This document shows, in pieces, positions 35,207 to 43,422 of a DNA stretch of 64,000 nt. Numbering within the stretch: the first letter of the stretch is position 1; every line of letters begins with the position of its first letter. The notes beneath the pieces were generated by a model. It was not told where the DNA came from. It did no database searches and saw only the letters and a list, made by a program, of their open reading frames with translations. The DNA comes from Myxococcota bacterium (GTDB lineage Bacteria; Myxococcota_A; UBA9160; UBA6930). A program made the translations under genes and the position numbers. The stretch covers positions 1-64,000 of the forward strand of contig JANQOX010000001.1 of assembly GCA_028285625.1 (NCBI GenBank), written 5' to 3'.

Positions 35207-36268
35207 GTGCTGGTCGGCCTGGTCGCCCTCTCGGTGCGCACGCTCTGGTGCACGAGCCCCGAGCGTGTGGTGCTGGCCGGCGACACCATGGGCACGACCT
35301 GGGGCGTCACGCTGAACGCACCGGGTCTGCCGCGTGCAGCTCCGGCTGAGCTACGCGAAGCCATCGACCTGCGGCTGGCGGCCATCAACGCCGCCATGTC
35401 CACGTGGGACCCGGAGTCCGAGCTCTCGCGCCTGAACCGCTCGGAGACGACCGAGTCCGTCGCGGTCGGTGCCGAGCTGGCCCGTGTGTTGGGCCTGGCC
35501 CGCCAGGTGAGCGAGGCCAGCGGCGGCGTCTTCGACGTGACCGTGGGGCCGCTGGTCGCCGCCTGGGGTTTCGGCGCCGGTGCACGCATCCCCGGGGAGG
35601 GCCCGTCGCCCGAAGAGCTGGTCGCGCTTCGCGCGCGCGTGGGCTGGGAGAAGCTCGAGATCGACGCCGGGGCCGCCACCGTGCGCAAGGCCGTACCCGG
35701 CGTGCAGGCCGACCTCTCGGCCATCGCCAAGGGCCATGCCGTGGACGAGGTGGCGCGCCTGCTCCACGAAGCCGGCCATCAGGACTTCCTGGTCGAGATC
35801 GGGGGCGAAGTGGCCGCCCGCGGTGAGCGCGTCGGCGGTGGCGCCTGGAGGGTGGCCATCGAGCGGCCGCATCCCGAGGGCCGCGCGGCGCACGCCGTCG
35901 TCGAGCTCGGCGATCTGGCCATGGCGACCTCCGGCGACTACCGCGACTTCTACGAAGCGGGCGGCGAGCGCCTCACCCACGTGGTCGACCCGCGGATCGG
36001 GCGCCCGGTCGCCCACGGGCTGGCCTCGGTGAGCGTCGTGCACCCCCGTGCCGCACTTGCCGATGCCTGGGCCACCACGCTGCTGGTGCTCGGTCCTGAG
36101 GCCGGGCCCGAGGCGGCAGCCCAGGCCGGGCTCGGCGCCTACTTCATCCGCCGGGGCGAGGGCGGTGCGTTCTCGGCCTGCGGCACGCCGGGCTTCCCGA
36201 CCCGGCTCGATCCGGCGGGCGCACCGGTGGTCGGCGAGGTCCCGTGCCTTGCCGGTGCGATCGACTAG
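35207..36268 (+). CDS. apbE: FAD:protein FMN transferase ApbE
   Basis: 353 residues from the GTG at 35207, the first canonical start. ApbE moves FMN from FAD onto threonine of GAT motifs, here NqrB Thr234 and NqrC Thr228, in the periplasm. Visible motifs are GDTMGTTWGVTL, FDVTVGPLVAAWGFG, VQADLSAIAKGHAVDEVA and LTHVVDPRIGRPV. A GTG start leaves the hydrophobic segment (VLVGLVALSV) without a charged n-region; the 16 codons upstream (PRAKLLLPI...) supply one, so the true start may be a non-canonical codon near 35159. This placement after nqrF is common. Confidence 0.9.
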   Translation: MLVGLVALSVRTLWCTSPERVVLAGDTMGTTWGVTLNAPGLPRAAPAELREAIDLRLAAINAAMSTWDPESELSRLNRSETTESVAVGAELARVLGLARQVSEASGGVFDVTVGPLVAAWGFGAGARIPGEGPSPEELVALRARVGWEKLEIDAGAATVRKAVPGVQADLSAIAKGHAVDEVARLLHEAGHQDFLVEIGGEVAARGERVGGGAWRVAIERPHPEGRAAHAVVELGDLAMATSGDYRDFYEAGGERLTHVVDPRIGRPVAHGLASVSVVHPRAALADAWATTLLVLGPEAGPEAAAQAGLGAYFIRRGEGGAFSACGTPGFPTRLDPAGAPVVGEVPCLAGAID

Positions 36269-36277
36269 ATTCCCCTC

Positions 36278-36469
36278 ATGATCACGATTCTCGCCACGCT
36301 GGTCGTTTTCGGCGCCGTCGTGTTCGCCATGTCGGTCGGCGTGCTCGTGCAGGGCAAGCGCCTGCGCGGGAGCTGCGGCGGCAGCGGCGAAGACTGCAGC
36401 TGCAGCCCGCTCGCCGCGCGCGAGTGCCGCCTGCGAAAGTCCCGCGAGGCAGCCGGCGCCACCCCGTAG
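36278..36469 (+). CDS. nqrM: Na+-NQR maturation protein NqrM
   Basis: 63 residues: one TM helix (ILATLVVFGAVVFAMSVGVLV) then a short cysteine-rich tail (GSCGGSGEDCSC) typical of NqrM (DUF539). NqrM is required for Na+-NQR assembly and is thought to deliver iron to the cysteines shared by NqrD and NqrE. Position and size match the usual apbE-nqrM ending of nqr operons. The gene is nine bases past apbE. A very GC-rich 90-base gap separates it from glpD. Confidence 0.9.
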   Translation: MITILATLVVFGAVVFAMSVGVLVQGKRLRGSCGGSGEDCSCSPLAARECRLRKSREAAGATP

Positions 36470-36559
36470 CCGCGGCCCGCGCGGGGCCTGACCCGCGGTC
36501 CGCGCGCCCCCCACCTGGCGGTCGGCCCCGGCCCGCGCCGCCGCTACCCTCCGCGCCGC

Positions 36560-38203
36560 ATGGGTCTGCGTGAGAGCAACCTCGAGAAGCTCGATGGCGG
36601 CGTCTACGACGTCCTGATCGTGGGCGGCGGCATCAACGGGGCCGTGTGCGCCTCGGCGCTTTCGACCATGGGCGCGCGGGTGGCGCTGATCGATCGCGGC
36701 GACTTCGCCGGCGAGACCAGCCAGGAGTCGTCGAACCTGGTGTGGGGGGGCATCAAGTACCTGGAGACCGCCGAGATCGGCCTGGTCCGAAAGCTCTGCG
36801 TCTCGCGCAACAAGCTGCTCCGCACCTACCCGTCTTCGGTGAAGGAGGTGCGCTTCTTCGCCACGCTCGAGCGCGGCTTCCGCCGCCACCGGCTCACCCT
36901 GGTACTGGGTGCGCTGCTGTACTGGGTACTCGGCAGCTTTCGCACCCGCGCCCCGCGCATGCTGTCGCTCGAGCGCATCGGCATCGAAGAATCCGTGATC
37001 GACCCCACCAACGCAGTGGGCGGGTTCGAGTACTCGGACGCGTACCTCGTGGACAACGATGCGCGCTTCGTCTTCAACTTCGTGCGCGCAGCCATCGACC
37101 ACGGCGCCATCATCGCCAACTACGTCGAGTCGTTGGGTGCCACGCACGAGGAAGACGGCACCTGGGTGACGCGCGCCCGCGATCACCAGACCGGCCGCGA
37201 GATCGCGATCCGCTCGCGCGTGTTGCTGAATGCCTGTGGCCCCTGGGTGGACGAACGCAACACCGGGGACGCGCAGCAGACCGATCACCGTCACGTCTTC
37301 TCGAAGGGGGTCCACCTCATCGTCGACCGCGTGACCCCGCACGATCGGGTGCTGACCTTCTTCGCCGACGACGGACGCCTCTTCTTCGTGATCCCGCTCG
37401 GCACGAAGTCGTGCATCGGGACGACCGACACCCGCGTCGAGCGCCTGCCGGCGACCGTGACCGACGACGACCGCCGCTTCATCCTCGACAACGTGAACAA
37501 GCGCCTGCGCCTGGAGCGCCCGCTCACCGAGGCCGACATCATCGCCGAGCGCTGCGGCGTGCGGCCCCTGGCGGTCGACCCGGGAGGGAGCAGCCGGGAC
37601 GAGGGCGACTGGACGTCGCTCTCGCGCAAGCACGCCATCGAGGTCGACGGCGACGCGCGTCACATCAGCATCTTCGGCGGCAAGCTCACCGACTGCCTGA
37701 ACGTGGGCGAAGAGGTGGCCGAGATCGTGGGCGAGCTGGGCGTGGAGCTGCCCTACCGGCGCATGCCCTGGTACGGTGAGCCGCCCGACCAGGTGCGCGA
37801 GGAGTACTTCCACCAGGCGCGCCTCATGGGTCTCGACGCCATGACGGCGCCCGAGTCGTCCGAGCCGCTCAGCACGCGCCTCTGGCGTCGTTATGCCGAG
37901 AGCGCGCTGCGGCTGCTCGAAGACATCCGCCACGACCCGGCCATGGCCGAGGTGCTGGTGAAGGGCACCGAGTACATCCGCGCCGAGATCCACCACGCCG
38001 CGCGTCGCGAGATGATCACGCGCCTCGAGGACTTCCTGCGCCGCCGCAGCAAGATCGCCCTGATCGAGCGCACCGAGACGATCCGCCAGGCCCCGGGACT
38101 GCACGAGGCCTGCCACATCCTGTTCGGCGACGAGGCCGAGCAGCGCATGGCCGAGTACTTCGGCACTGGGGATGAGCGGGGCCGAGACCAGAGGACCGGG
38201 TAG
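36560..38203 (+). CDS. glpD: Aerobic glycerol-3-phosphate dehydrogenase
   Basis: 547 residues. The FAD-binding dinucleotide fold is at the N-terminus (VLIVGGGINGAVCASALS), followed by IDRGDFAGETSQESSNLVWGGI, the signature of GlpD-type enzymes, and a C-terminal helical domain. GlpD oxidises glycerol-3-phosphate to dihydroxyacetone phosphate and reduces membrane quinone. It is therefore functionally parallel to the NQR block upstream. No glycerol kinase or transporter is adjacent. No strong promoter is recognisable in the GC-rich leader. Confidence 0.9.
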   Translation: MGLRESNLEKLDGGVYDVLIVGGGINGAVCASALSTMGARVALIDRGDFAGETSQESSNLVWGGIKYLETAEIGLVRKLCVSRNKLLRTYPSSVKEVRFFATLERGFRRHRLTLVLGALLYWVLGSFRTRAPRMLSLERIGIEESVIDPTNAVGGFEYSDAYLVDNDARFVFNFVRAAIDHGAIIANYVESLGATHEEDGTWVTRARDHQTGREIAIRSRVLLNACGPWVDERNTGDAQQTDHRHVFSKGVHLIVDRVTPHDRVLTFFADDGRLFFVIPLGTKSCIGTTDTRVERLPATVTDDDRRFILDNVNKRLRLERPLTEADIIAERCGVRPLAVDPGGSSRDEGDWTSLSRKHAIEVDGDARHISIFGGKLTDCLNVGEEVAEIVGELGVELPYRRMPWYGEPPDQVREEYFHQARLMGLDAMTAPESSEPLSTRLWRRYAESALRLLEDIRHDPAMAEVLVKGTEYIRAEIHHAARREMITRLEDFLRRRSKIALIERTETIRQAPGLHEACHILFGDEAEQRMAEYFGTGDERGRDQRTG

Positions 38204-38220
38204 GGGGCGCGAACGCCGAT

Positions 38221-38248
38221 CGGCAACTGGATTCAGATCCAGTTGCCG
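38221..38248. terminator. Perfect hairpin between convergent genes
   Basis: CGGCAACTGGAT/ATCCAGTTGCCG forms a 12-base-pair stem with a TCAG loop, 17 bases after glpD and 28 before the end of the convergent flavoprotein gene. No U-tract follows, so it may work as a roadblock or mRNA 3'-end protector rather than a classical terminator. Confidence 0.6.
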
Positions 38249-38276
38249 GAGGGTCCTGTCCCCGTCCTCAGAGCCC

Positions 38277-39452
38277 TCAGGCGAGGCTCGAGAGCATCAT
38301 GCCCTGGGCGGGCAGGCCGAGCAGCACGCGCCCGCCGTCCTCGATGTGGTGGGGCGCCACGGTCGTGTGCTGGCGGACCACGCGCACGTCGCGCGCACGG
38401 CGCTCGAGCGGCGAGTCGAGCGGGTTGGCGCTGGTGCCGGCGGCCTCGACCACCTGATCCACGGCCTCGGCGCATGCGCGCACCGCGTCGCTGCAGGCGA
38501 TCTGCAGCAGCGCGCGGGCACGCGCGTCGAGCTCGCGGCCTTCACGAACGGCCTGCCAGAGCTCGTCGAGGGACTCGAATACGAAGGCGCGTGCGCCGCG
38601 CAGGCGGGCCTCGCCCTGGGCGATGGCGCGCTGGGCGAAGGGACGCTCGCGCAGCGTCGTCGAGGTGAAGCGCGGCACCTTGCCGGCCGCGAGCTCGCCG
38701 AACGCGTCGAGGGCGCCGCGCGCGATGCCCAGCGCCACCCCCACCTTGTTGTAGGCGAGGCGCGCCCCGAGCGGCACACGCGCCGCGGGCGGAACCGTGT
38801 CCGCCCCACCCGACGCCCGGGTGCCGAAGCCCACCGTGTCCTGCTCGGCGACGAAGACGTCGTCGACGCGGACGTCGTGAGAGCCCGAACCGCGAAGCCC
38901 GGCCACGTGCCAGGTGTCGAGGATCTCGATCGACTCGCGCGGTACGAGCATGAAGCGCGGTGGGGTGCCTTGGCGGGGGGCCCCGCCCTCGTGCACGATC
39001 GAGAGCCCGGAGAACCAGGTCGCGTTGTGGCAGCCGCTCACGAAGGGCCACTGGCCACTCAGCCGATAGCCGCCGTCGGTGACGTCGGCCCGGCCGAAAC
39101 TGGCGGTCGAACCCGCCGGGATCGCCAGCGGGTCGGCAAACAGCTCGGCCGCTCGCGCAAAGCCCGCCGTCAGCAGGCCGAAGGTCTCGATGCCGATCAT
39201 CAGGTTCCAGCCCGTGGCGCCGTCGGCTTCGGAGATGGCCTCGATGGTGCGCACCTGGGTGGCAGGGTCGTGCTCGCCGCCACCGAGCCGGGCCGAAGCG
39301 GCCACGCGGTAGAGGCCGGCTTCGGCCATCGCCCGGGCCACCGGGGCCGGCAGTCGGCGGTCGCGCTCGGCCTCGTCGGCGTGGTCCCTGACAAGGGGCT
39401 GGAGGGCCGTCGCACGTGCGACCGGGTCGTCGAGCGTGTCGGAGTGGGTCAT
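38277..39452 (-). CDS. Acyl-CoA-dehydrogenase-fold flavoprotein (HpaH/monooxygenase group)
   Basis: 391 residues from the ATG at 39452. The order is helical N-terminal domain, beta domain (ASFGRADVTDGGYRLSGQWPFVSGCHNATW) and C-terminal helical bundle, as in acyl-CoA dehydrogenases. The GGYRLSGxWPFxSG stretch and the ending QHTTVAPHHIEDGGRVLLG place it with flavin-dependent hydroxylases of the HpaH/HsaA type rather than true acyl-CoA dehydrogenases; the usual catalytic Glu is not obvious. Such proteins need a flavin reductase, which is not nearby. The longer ORF-track start lies within the tRNA and is rejected. Confidence 0.78.
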   Translation of the reverse strand: MTHSDTLDDPVARATALQPLVRDHADEAERDRRLPAPVARAMAEAGLYRVAASARLGGGEHDPATQVRTIEAISEADGATGWNLMIGIETFGLLTAGFARAAELFADPLAIPAGSTASFGRADVTDGGYRLSGQWPFVSGCHNATWFSGLSIVHEGGAPRQGTPPRFMLVPRESIEILDTWHVAGLRGSGSHDVRVDDVFVAEQDTVGFGTRASGGADTVPPAARVPLGARLAYNKVGVALGIARGALDAFGELAAGKVPRFTSTTLRERPFAQRAIAQGEARLRGARAFVFESLDELWQAVREGRELDARARALLQIACSDAVRACAEAVDQVVEAAGTSANPLDSPLERRARDVRVVRQHTTVAPHHIEDGGRVLLGLPAQGMMLSSLA

Positions 39453-39512
39453 GGCCCGAGGGTAGTGCGGGCCGGGGCGCCTGGGTGCTGGCGAGGTGGC
39501 GCCCAACCGCAA

Positions 39513-39540
39513 GACGCCGCGGGCGCGGGCCCGCGGCGTC
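39513..39540 (-). terminator. Terminator of the tRNA-His transcript
   Basis: A perfect 12-base-pair inverted repeat (GACGCCGCGGGC/GCCCGCGGCGTC) with a 4-base loop lies 12 bases past the tRNA 3' end on the minus strand. The following bases are TTGCGG, a weak U-tract. Confidence 0.7.
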
Positions 39541-39552
39541 CTCGAAGATGGG

Positions 39553-39630
39553 TGGGGTGAGCGAGGGGAATCGAACCCCCGACCTCCGGAACCACAACCC
39601 GGCGCTCTAACCAACTGAGCTACGCCCACC
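39553..39630 (-). tRNA. tRNA-His (anticodon GTG)
   Basis: Standard cloverleaf on the minus strand: acceptor GTGGGCG/CGCTCAC, anticodon loop TTGTGGT, T arm GGTTCGATTCC. The encoded extra G at position -1 opposite discriminator C73 is the identity element of tRNA-His. CCA is encoded. A promoter and terminator flank it, so it forms its own unit. Confidence 0.96.
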
Positions 39631-39641
39631 GCAGACGGCCC

Positions 39642-39670
39642 AACCTAGAGCCGCGCCCGAGGGGTGTCAA
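39642..39670 (-). promoter_or_regulatory. Sigma-70-type promoter of tRNA-His
   Basis: On the minus strand TTGACA (39670-39665) and TAGGTT (39647-39642) are 17 bases apart. The start site would fall about five bases before the mature tRNA. The -35 is a perfect consensus; the -10 has four of six matches. Confidence 0.65.
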
Positions 39671-39778
39671 ACGGGCCGGTTAGGGGCGCAGGGGGCCGCC
39701 GCGTTCGCCTGGATCGACTGGCGTGGGCGGCGCCCGGTGGCGAGAATAGACCCTCTCTCACCAAGGAGACGACCTCCG

Positions 39779-40273
39779 TTGAACCGCCAAATCCTCGAAC
39801 GGTTTCGAGCCGGGTGTGCAGGCTCCGCCGTCGCGCTGCTCGTTGCGAGCGGCCTGGCGATGCCCGCCTTCGCCAACGCGCCGGTCATCTACCCGGCCCA
39901 GGGCCAGACACCCGACCAGCAGACCAAGGACCAGGGCGAGTGCCACGTGTGGGCCGTCCAGACCACGGGCGTGGACCCGGCGGCGCTCGCGACCCAGGCC
40001 CCGCAGAGCACCCAGACGGCGCCCGGAGGCCAGCGCGTTCGGGGTGCAGCGCGCGGCGCCGCCGGCGGCGCCGCCATCGGTGCGATCGCGGGCGATGCCG
40101 GAGAGGGTGCGGCGATCGGCGCCGTCGCCGGCACGATGGCCGGCGGTCGCCGCTCGCGCATGGCCCAGCAGCAGGGTCAGCAGGCCGCCCAGGCTCAGCG
40201 GAACGAGACGGTCAATACCTACTACCGCGCGGTTGCAGCCTGCATGACCGGCCGCGGCTACACGGTGCAGTGA
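39779..40273 (+). CDS. Exported glycine-zipper protein
   Basis: 164 residues. AAGGAG precedes a TTG at 39779 that begins a proper signal peptide (GSAVALLVASGLAMPAFA); the ORF-track GTG at 39737 is less likely. The mature part has a Gly/Ala zipper (GAARGAAGGAAIGAIAGDAGEG AAIGAVAG) like YMGG/Rick_17kDa proteins that sit in the outer membrane, then a Gln-rich linker and ACMTGRGYTVQ. Function unknown. Its stop overlaps the next start (TGATG). Confidence 0.78.
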   Translation: MNRQILERFRAGCAGSAVALLVASGLAMPAFANAPVIYPAQGQTPDQQTKDQGECHVWAVQTTGVDPAALATQAPQSTQTAPGGQRVRGAARGAAGGAAIGAIAGDAGEGAAIGAVAGTMAGGRRSRMAQQQGQQAAQAQRNETVNTYYRAVAACMTGRGYTVQ

Positions 40274-40689
40274 TGATGCGACGAAACGCGCTTTGCAAGA
40301 GAGTCGGATGGGCCGCGATCGCGGCCCTCGCCTGCGCGCTGGCGATGCCGGCCTGGGCCGGCGACTTCGACGGCAAGAAGGCGCTGATCTGCGCACCGGT
40401 CGAGGTGAACGACTGCATCAGCGGGGCACCCTGCCTGGGTGGCACGCCGTCGCAGATGGGCGCCCCCTCGTTCCTGCGGATCGACTTCTCCAAGTCCACG
40501 GTGACCGGGCCCCACAACACGGCCAAGATCGCCTCGGTCGAGAAGGTCGGAGATCAGCTGGTGCTGCAGGGCTTCGAGGTCGGGCATGCGTTCGCCATCG
40601 CGATCGATCGCGAGAGCGGCCGGATGACGACGACCCTCGCCAGCACGCAGGGTGCGTTCGTGCTGTTCGGCTCTTGCACGACCCAGTGA
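40273..40689 (+). CDS. Small exported protein of unknown function
   Basis: 138 residues with signal peptide (WAAIAALACALAMPAWA). The mature domain has four cysteines (LICAPVEVNDCISGAPCLGG and FGSC at the end) which probably form two disulfides in a beta-rich fold. No family is recognised. Translation is coupled to the glycine-zipper gene through TGATG, so the two likely act in the same place. Confidence 0.68.
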   Translation: MMRRNALCKRVGWAAIAALACALAMPAWAGDFDGKKALICAPVEVNDCISGAPCLGGTPSQMGAPSFLRIDFSKSTVTGPHNTAKIASVEKVGDQLVLQGFEVGHAFAIAIDRESGRMTTTLASTQGAFVLFGSCTTQ

Positions 40690-40748
40690 GCCTGCTCGTG
40701 CGGGTCGCCTGGCCCGTCCGGTAGCGCAAGCTTGGTCGAAGCCGCGTC

Positions 40749-41543
40749 ATGATCCCGGCGACCCTCGTGGTTCTCGCGCTCGCGCTGGGTGTGGGCGTGC
40801 TGGCCAGCACGACCGTGCAGCGCCGGGCAAGTGAAGGCGACGACGGCCTCAAGCTCGACCTGGTGGTGTCGCCGCTGCTCACGCTGACTGCGCTGCTGCT
40901 CGCGTTCGTGCTGGTACAGGTGTTCTCGTCCTACACCCGCGTGAAGCTCTCGACCGGCGAAGAGGCGGGGATGGTGGTCGGCGAGTTCAAGCAGTTCGGC
41001 CTGCTGCCCGAGCCCTACGCCACGCGCGGTCAGACCAACATGGTGTGCTACGCGCGCGCGGTGGCCGAAGTCGAGTGGCCCCAGCTCGGCAAGGGCCTGC
41101 GGGTAGCGCCCGAGCCCGGGTTCTGGATCGCGCGGCTCGACGTCGATCTACGCGAGCTCGCCGATCGACGCAGCAACCCGCCCTTTGGTTCGATCGTGAA
41201 CACCGATCGCGAACGCATCGACGCCCGGCGCAGCCGCCTGATGGAGGCACGGCCCGCCGTTCCACCGCCGGTCACGTGGCTGATGTTGGCCGTGAGTGCA
41301 GTCAGCATCCTGTCCATCGCGATGATCACGCCGGTCGCCCGCGCACGACGCCTGCAGATCGCCATGTTCTCGCTGCTGGCCGCCGTGTTCGCCGCCGTCC
41401 AGATCACGATCATCGAGATCGACGACAAGTTCGACGGCCTGATCCGCGTGGAACCCGAGGAGATGCGCCTGGTTCTGGGCGTGATGGAGCAGGTGCTCGC
41501 CGACACCGAGCTGCCCTGCGACGCGCAGGGCCGGCCCCTGTAG
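40749..41543 (+). CDS. DUF4239 membrane protein (bestrophin-like)
   Basis: 264 residues with paired N-terminal TM helices, a cytoplasmic or periplasmic helical section (KLSTGEEAGMVVGEFKQF) and two C-terminal TM helices (WLMLAVSAVSILSIAMI, IAMFSLLAAVFAAVQITI). The region LIRVEPEEMRLVLGVME matches the end of DUF4239 proteins, distant relatives of bestrophin ion channels. Transport activity is unproven in the family. Confidence 0.75.
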   Translation: MIPATLVVLALALGVGVLASTTVQRRASEGDDGLKLDLVVSPLLTLTALLLAFVLVQVFSSYTRVKLSTGEEAGMVVGEFKQFGLLPEPYATRGQTNMVCYARAVAEVEWPQLGKGLRVAPEPGFWIARLDVDLRELADRRSNPPFGSIVNTDRERIDARRSRLMEARPAVPPPVTWLMLAVSAVSILSIAMITPVARARRLQIAMFSLLAAVFAAVQITIIEIDDKFDGLIRVEPEEMRLVLGVMEQVLADTELPCDAQGRPL

Positions 41544-41568
41544 GCGGGGCCGAGGCGATCCGCGCGGC

Positions 41569-41617
41569 GAGCGGCTAGCTGCGATCCTCGCGTGAGCGGC
41601 TAGCTGCGATCCTCGCG
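41569..41617. repeat. 24-base tandem duplication over a stop codon
   Basis: GAGCGGCTAGCTGCGATCCT plus CGCG is present twice (41569-41592 and 41594-41617) with one base between. It contains the stop codon and last codons of the coiled-coil gene at 41600-42058, so the gene's 3' end is duplicated just outside the gene. It looks like a recent replication slip. Confidence 0.9.
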
Positions 41618-42058
41618 ATGCAGGTCGATCAGCCGCTGCTGCATCTCGAGCAGCCGATCGGTCGTCTCGCGCTGCACTTGGATGATCTGGGCGGCGGTCT
41701 CGCGCTGCACCGCACTGATCTGGGCCGCCGTCTCTCGTTGCACCTGGTTGATCTGCTGAGCGGTCGAGACCTGGACATCCGTGATCCGCTCCTGCAGGTC
41801 GAGGATGCGATCGGTGGTCGATTCCTGCAGGTCGAGAATCCGCTGGGTCGTGACCTGCTGACCATTCCAGAGCAGGCCGAAGCCGAGCGCCATCAGGGCG
41901 AAGCTCGGCCCGCTGAGCTTCAGCCAGGCTCCGAACGGGATGTGCGACCAGAACCGGTCGGCTTCGTGAGGTCTCGCCACGACGGCCTCCTCGTGCTCGT
42001 GTTCCGCCGCCTCCAGTCGCTCGATGCGGGCCAGGAGGTCTTCGAGATTCGCAGCCAT
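41600..42058 (-). CDS. Membrane-anchored hendecad coiled-coil protein
   Basis: 152 residues. A cytoplasmic N-terminus leads to one TM segment (FALMALGFGLLW), then about 75 residues of regular 11-residue repeats (VQRETAAQISA, VQRETAAQIIQ, VQRETTDRLLE). Hendecads form right-handed or nearly straight coiled coils, often trimeric or tetrameric stalks. No family is recognised. The ATG at 42058 follows GGGGAG. It is convergent with the DUF4239 gene. Confidence 0.68.
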   Translation of the reverse strand: MAANLEDLLARIERLEAAEHEHEEAVVARPHEADRFWSHIPFGAWLKLSGPSFALMALGFGLLWNGQQVTTQRILDLQESTTDRILDLQERITDVQVSTAQQINQVQRETAAQISAVQRETAAQIIQVQRETTDRLLEMQQRLIDLHREDRS

Positions 42059-42121
42059 CCATCTGCTCCCCGGGACCTTGGGGATCGCAGCCACTCTAGC
42101 GCGTTGCGATCTGGGAGCGCG

Positions 42122-42493
42122 TTAGGCGCTGTCATCGGCGGGGAGCGGGCCGAAGAACCCGATTACCCGCGCCACGCGGCCCGCTTCGTCCAGCTCGGTC
42201 ACGTCGAACCCCGGCATGATGAGCTTGCCGTCCTGGTGGATCGCCCAGGCGTAGCGATAGAAGCCGTGCTGCGCGTCCACACCGCTGGCCCGCGAGTAGA
42301 CGGCGCCCGGCAGGCGGCCGTGCACCTCGTGCACGTTCTTCTCGAAGCCGTCGATGCCCACGACGTCGATCGACGGGTCGACGAACCGCACGTCGGGTCG
42401 AAGCGCCTGGTCGAGGTGGCCGCGCACCTTCGACGCGTCCGGCTCATTCCAAGCCGCGAGCATCAGATCGAGCGCCGGGGGAATCTCGGTCAT
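42122..42493 (-). CDS. SnoaL/NTF2-like protein
   Basis: 123 residues of the cone-shaped alpha+beta barrel type: helix PPALDLMLAAWNEPDASKVRGHLDQAL, then VRFVDPSIDVVGIDGFEKNV and strands HGFYRYAWAIHQDGKLIMPGFDVTELDEAGRV. Family members are ketosteroid-isomerase-like enzymes, limonene epoxide hydrolases or binding proteins; the active residues cannot be assigned. The gene stands alone between the coiled-coil gene and tRNA-Arg(TCT). Confidence 0.75.
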   Translation of the reverse strand: MTEIPPALDLMLAAWNEPDASKVRGHLDQALRPDVRFVDPSIDVVGIDGFEKNVHEVHGRLPGAVYSRASGVDAQHGFYRYAWAIHQDGKLIMPGFDVTELDEAGRVARVIGFFGPLPADDSA

Positions 42494-42654
42494 CGGGGGC
42501 CCTCCACAGCCGGGTGCGGGGAGGCTAGCCCCTCGGCACGCGCGGCGTACCGACGGAGCAGCCGTGGGCCGAGGGGGCGCCACCGGTGGCGATCGCCCGC
42601 CTCCGGTACCCTCGCTCAATCCCGCGAGAGGCCGCCCAGCGGCCCCTCGCGCGC

Positions 42655-42731
42655 GCCCCGGTAGCTCAGCTGGATAGAGCGGCTGCCTTCTAAGCAGCGG
42701 GTCGCAGGTTCGAGTCCTGCCCGGGGCGCCA
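42655..42731 (+). tRNA. tRNA-Arg (anticodon TCT)
   Basis: Acceptor stem GCCCCGG/CCGGGGC, anticodon stem GCTGC/GCAGC around loop CTTCTAA (anticodon TCT), T arm CAGGTTCGAGTCCTG, discriminator G and encoded CCA. It reads AGA/AGG arginine codons, rare in a GC-rich genome. A decayed partial copy lies 1.1 kb downstream at 43801. Confidence 0.96.
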
Positions 42732-42834
42732 GGGCATCGTCGCGAGACCCCAGGTGTTGGTTCCGCGCTTCGGCAGGTCTGCAGTTGCAGGCCCTCGCCT
42801 CCGGCTGGCGCCCCAGCGAGCTGCCTCCCTGAAG

Positions 42835-43422
42835 CTACGCGCGTCGTCGTCGTGCTGCGAGGCTGGTCAGGCCGAGGGCGAGGAGCATTGCGGTGGAGGG
42901 CTCGGGGACGGGAACACCAGACAGGAACGCTTGGTTCGTAGAGCGGAAAGGCGAACAGTTCAAGCACTCGCCAGTTTCGACTACCGGCAGGGAAGCGACA
43001 GGAGTGTCCAAGGCGTCCAGCAGACCAAACGTGTTGCTGAATCGGAAGAGTCTGTTCGAACCGTTGAGGGTGAATTCGATTCCGCTACCGCCGAAGATGA
43101 TATTGGCCGCGATCGAGTTCGCCGGCGTGTAGGTCAGCAAGGGAAACGTAGTCGTGTCGCCTCCGCTCAGAGTGAGTTCCCAATCGGTGGCACTTCCAAG
43201 CGCCGTATCCCAGACGAAGGACCCCGAAACCTCGCCACAGGTCCCGGGTGTCGGGCAAGAGAGGAGGGGGTCGAAGCTCCCGTCGAAACCAAAGTCGAAC
43301 TGACCGTCGTTCACGGTCCAGCGGATTTCGATCGCGTGAGCAGGTGCGGTCGTCAGGAATGCCGCAGCGGCCGGCAAGAAGAGCATGGCGAGAGTGACGA
43401 TCCGCACTAGTCGGAAGTGCAT
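42835..43422 (-). CDS. PEP-CTERM sorting domain protein
   Basis: 195 residues from the ATG at 43422. The signal peptide (IVTLAMLFLPAAAAFLTTAPAHA) and the C-terminal tripartite tail VPEPSTAMLLALGLTSLAARRRRA mark a substrate of an exosortase, which cuts at PEP and anchors or releases the protein. The mature part is beta-rich with cysteines in LSCPTPGTCGEV and ETGECLNCSP. No exosortase gene is in the window. The gene is visibly less GC-rich than its neighbours and lies between tRNA-Arg and its partial copy, suggesting transfer. Confidence 0.88.
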   Translation of the reverse strand: MHFRLVRIVTLAMLFLPAAAAFLTTAPAHAIEIRWTVNDGQFDFGFDGSFDPLLSCPTPGTCGEVSGSFVWDTALGSATDWELTLSGGDTTTFPLLTYTPANSIAANIIFGGSGIEFTLNGSNRLFRFSNTFGLLDALDTPVASLPVVETGECLNCSPFRSTNQAFLSGVPVPEPSTAMLLALGLTSLAARRRRA

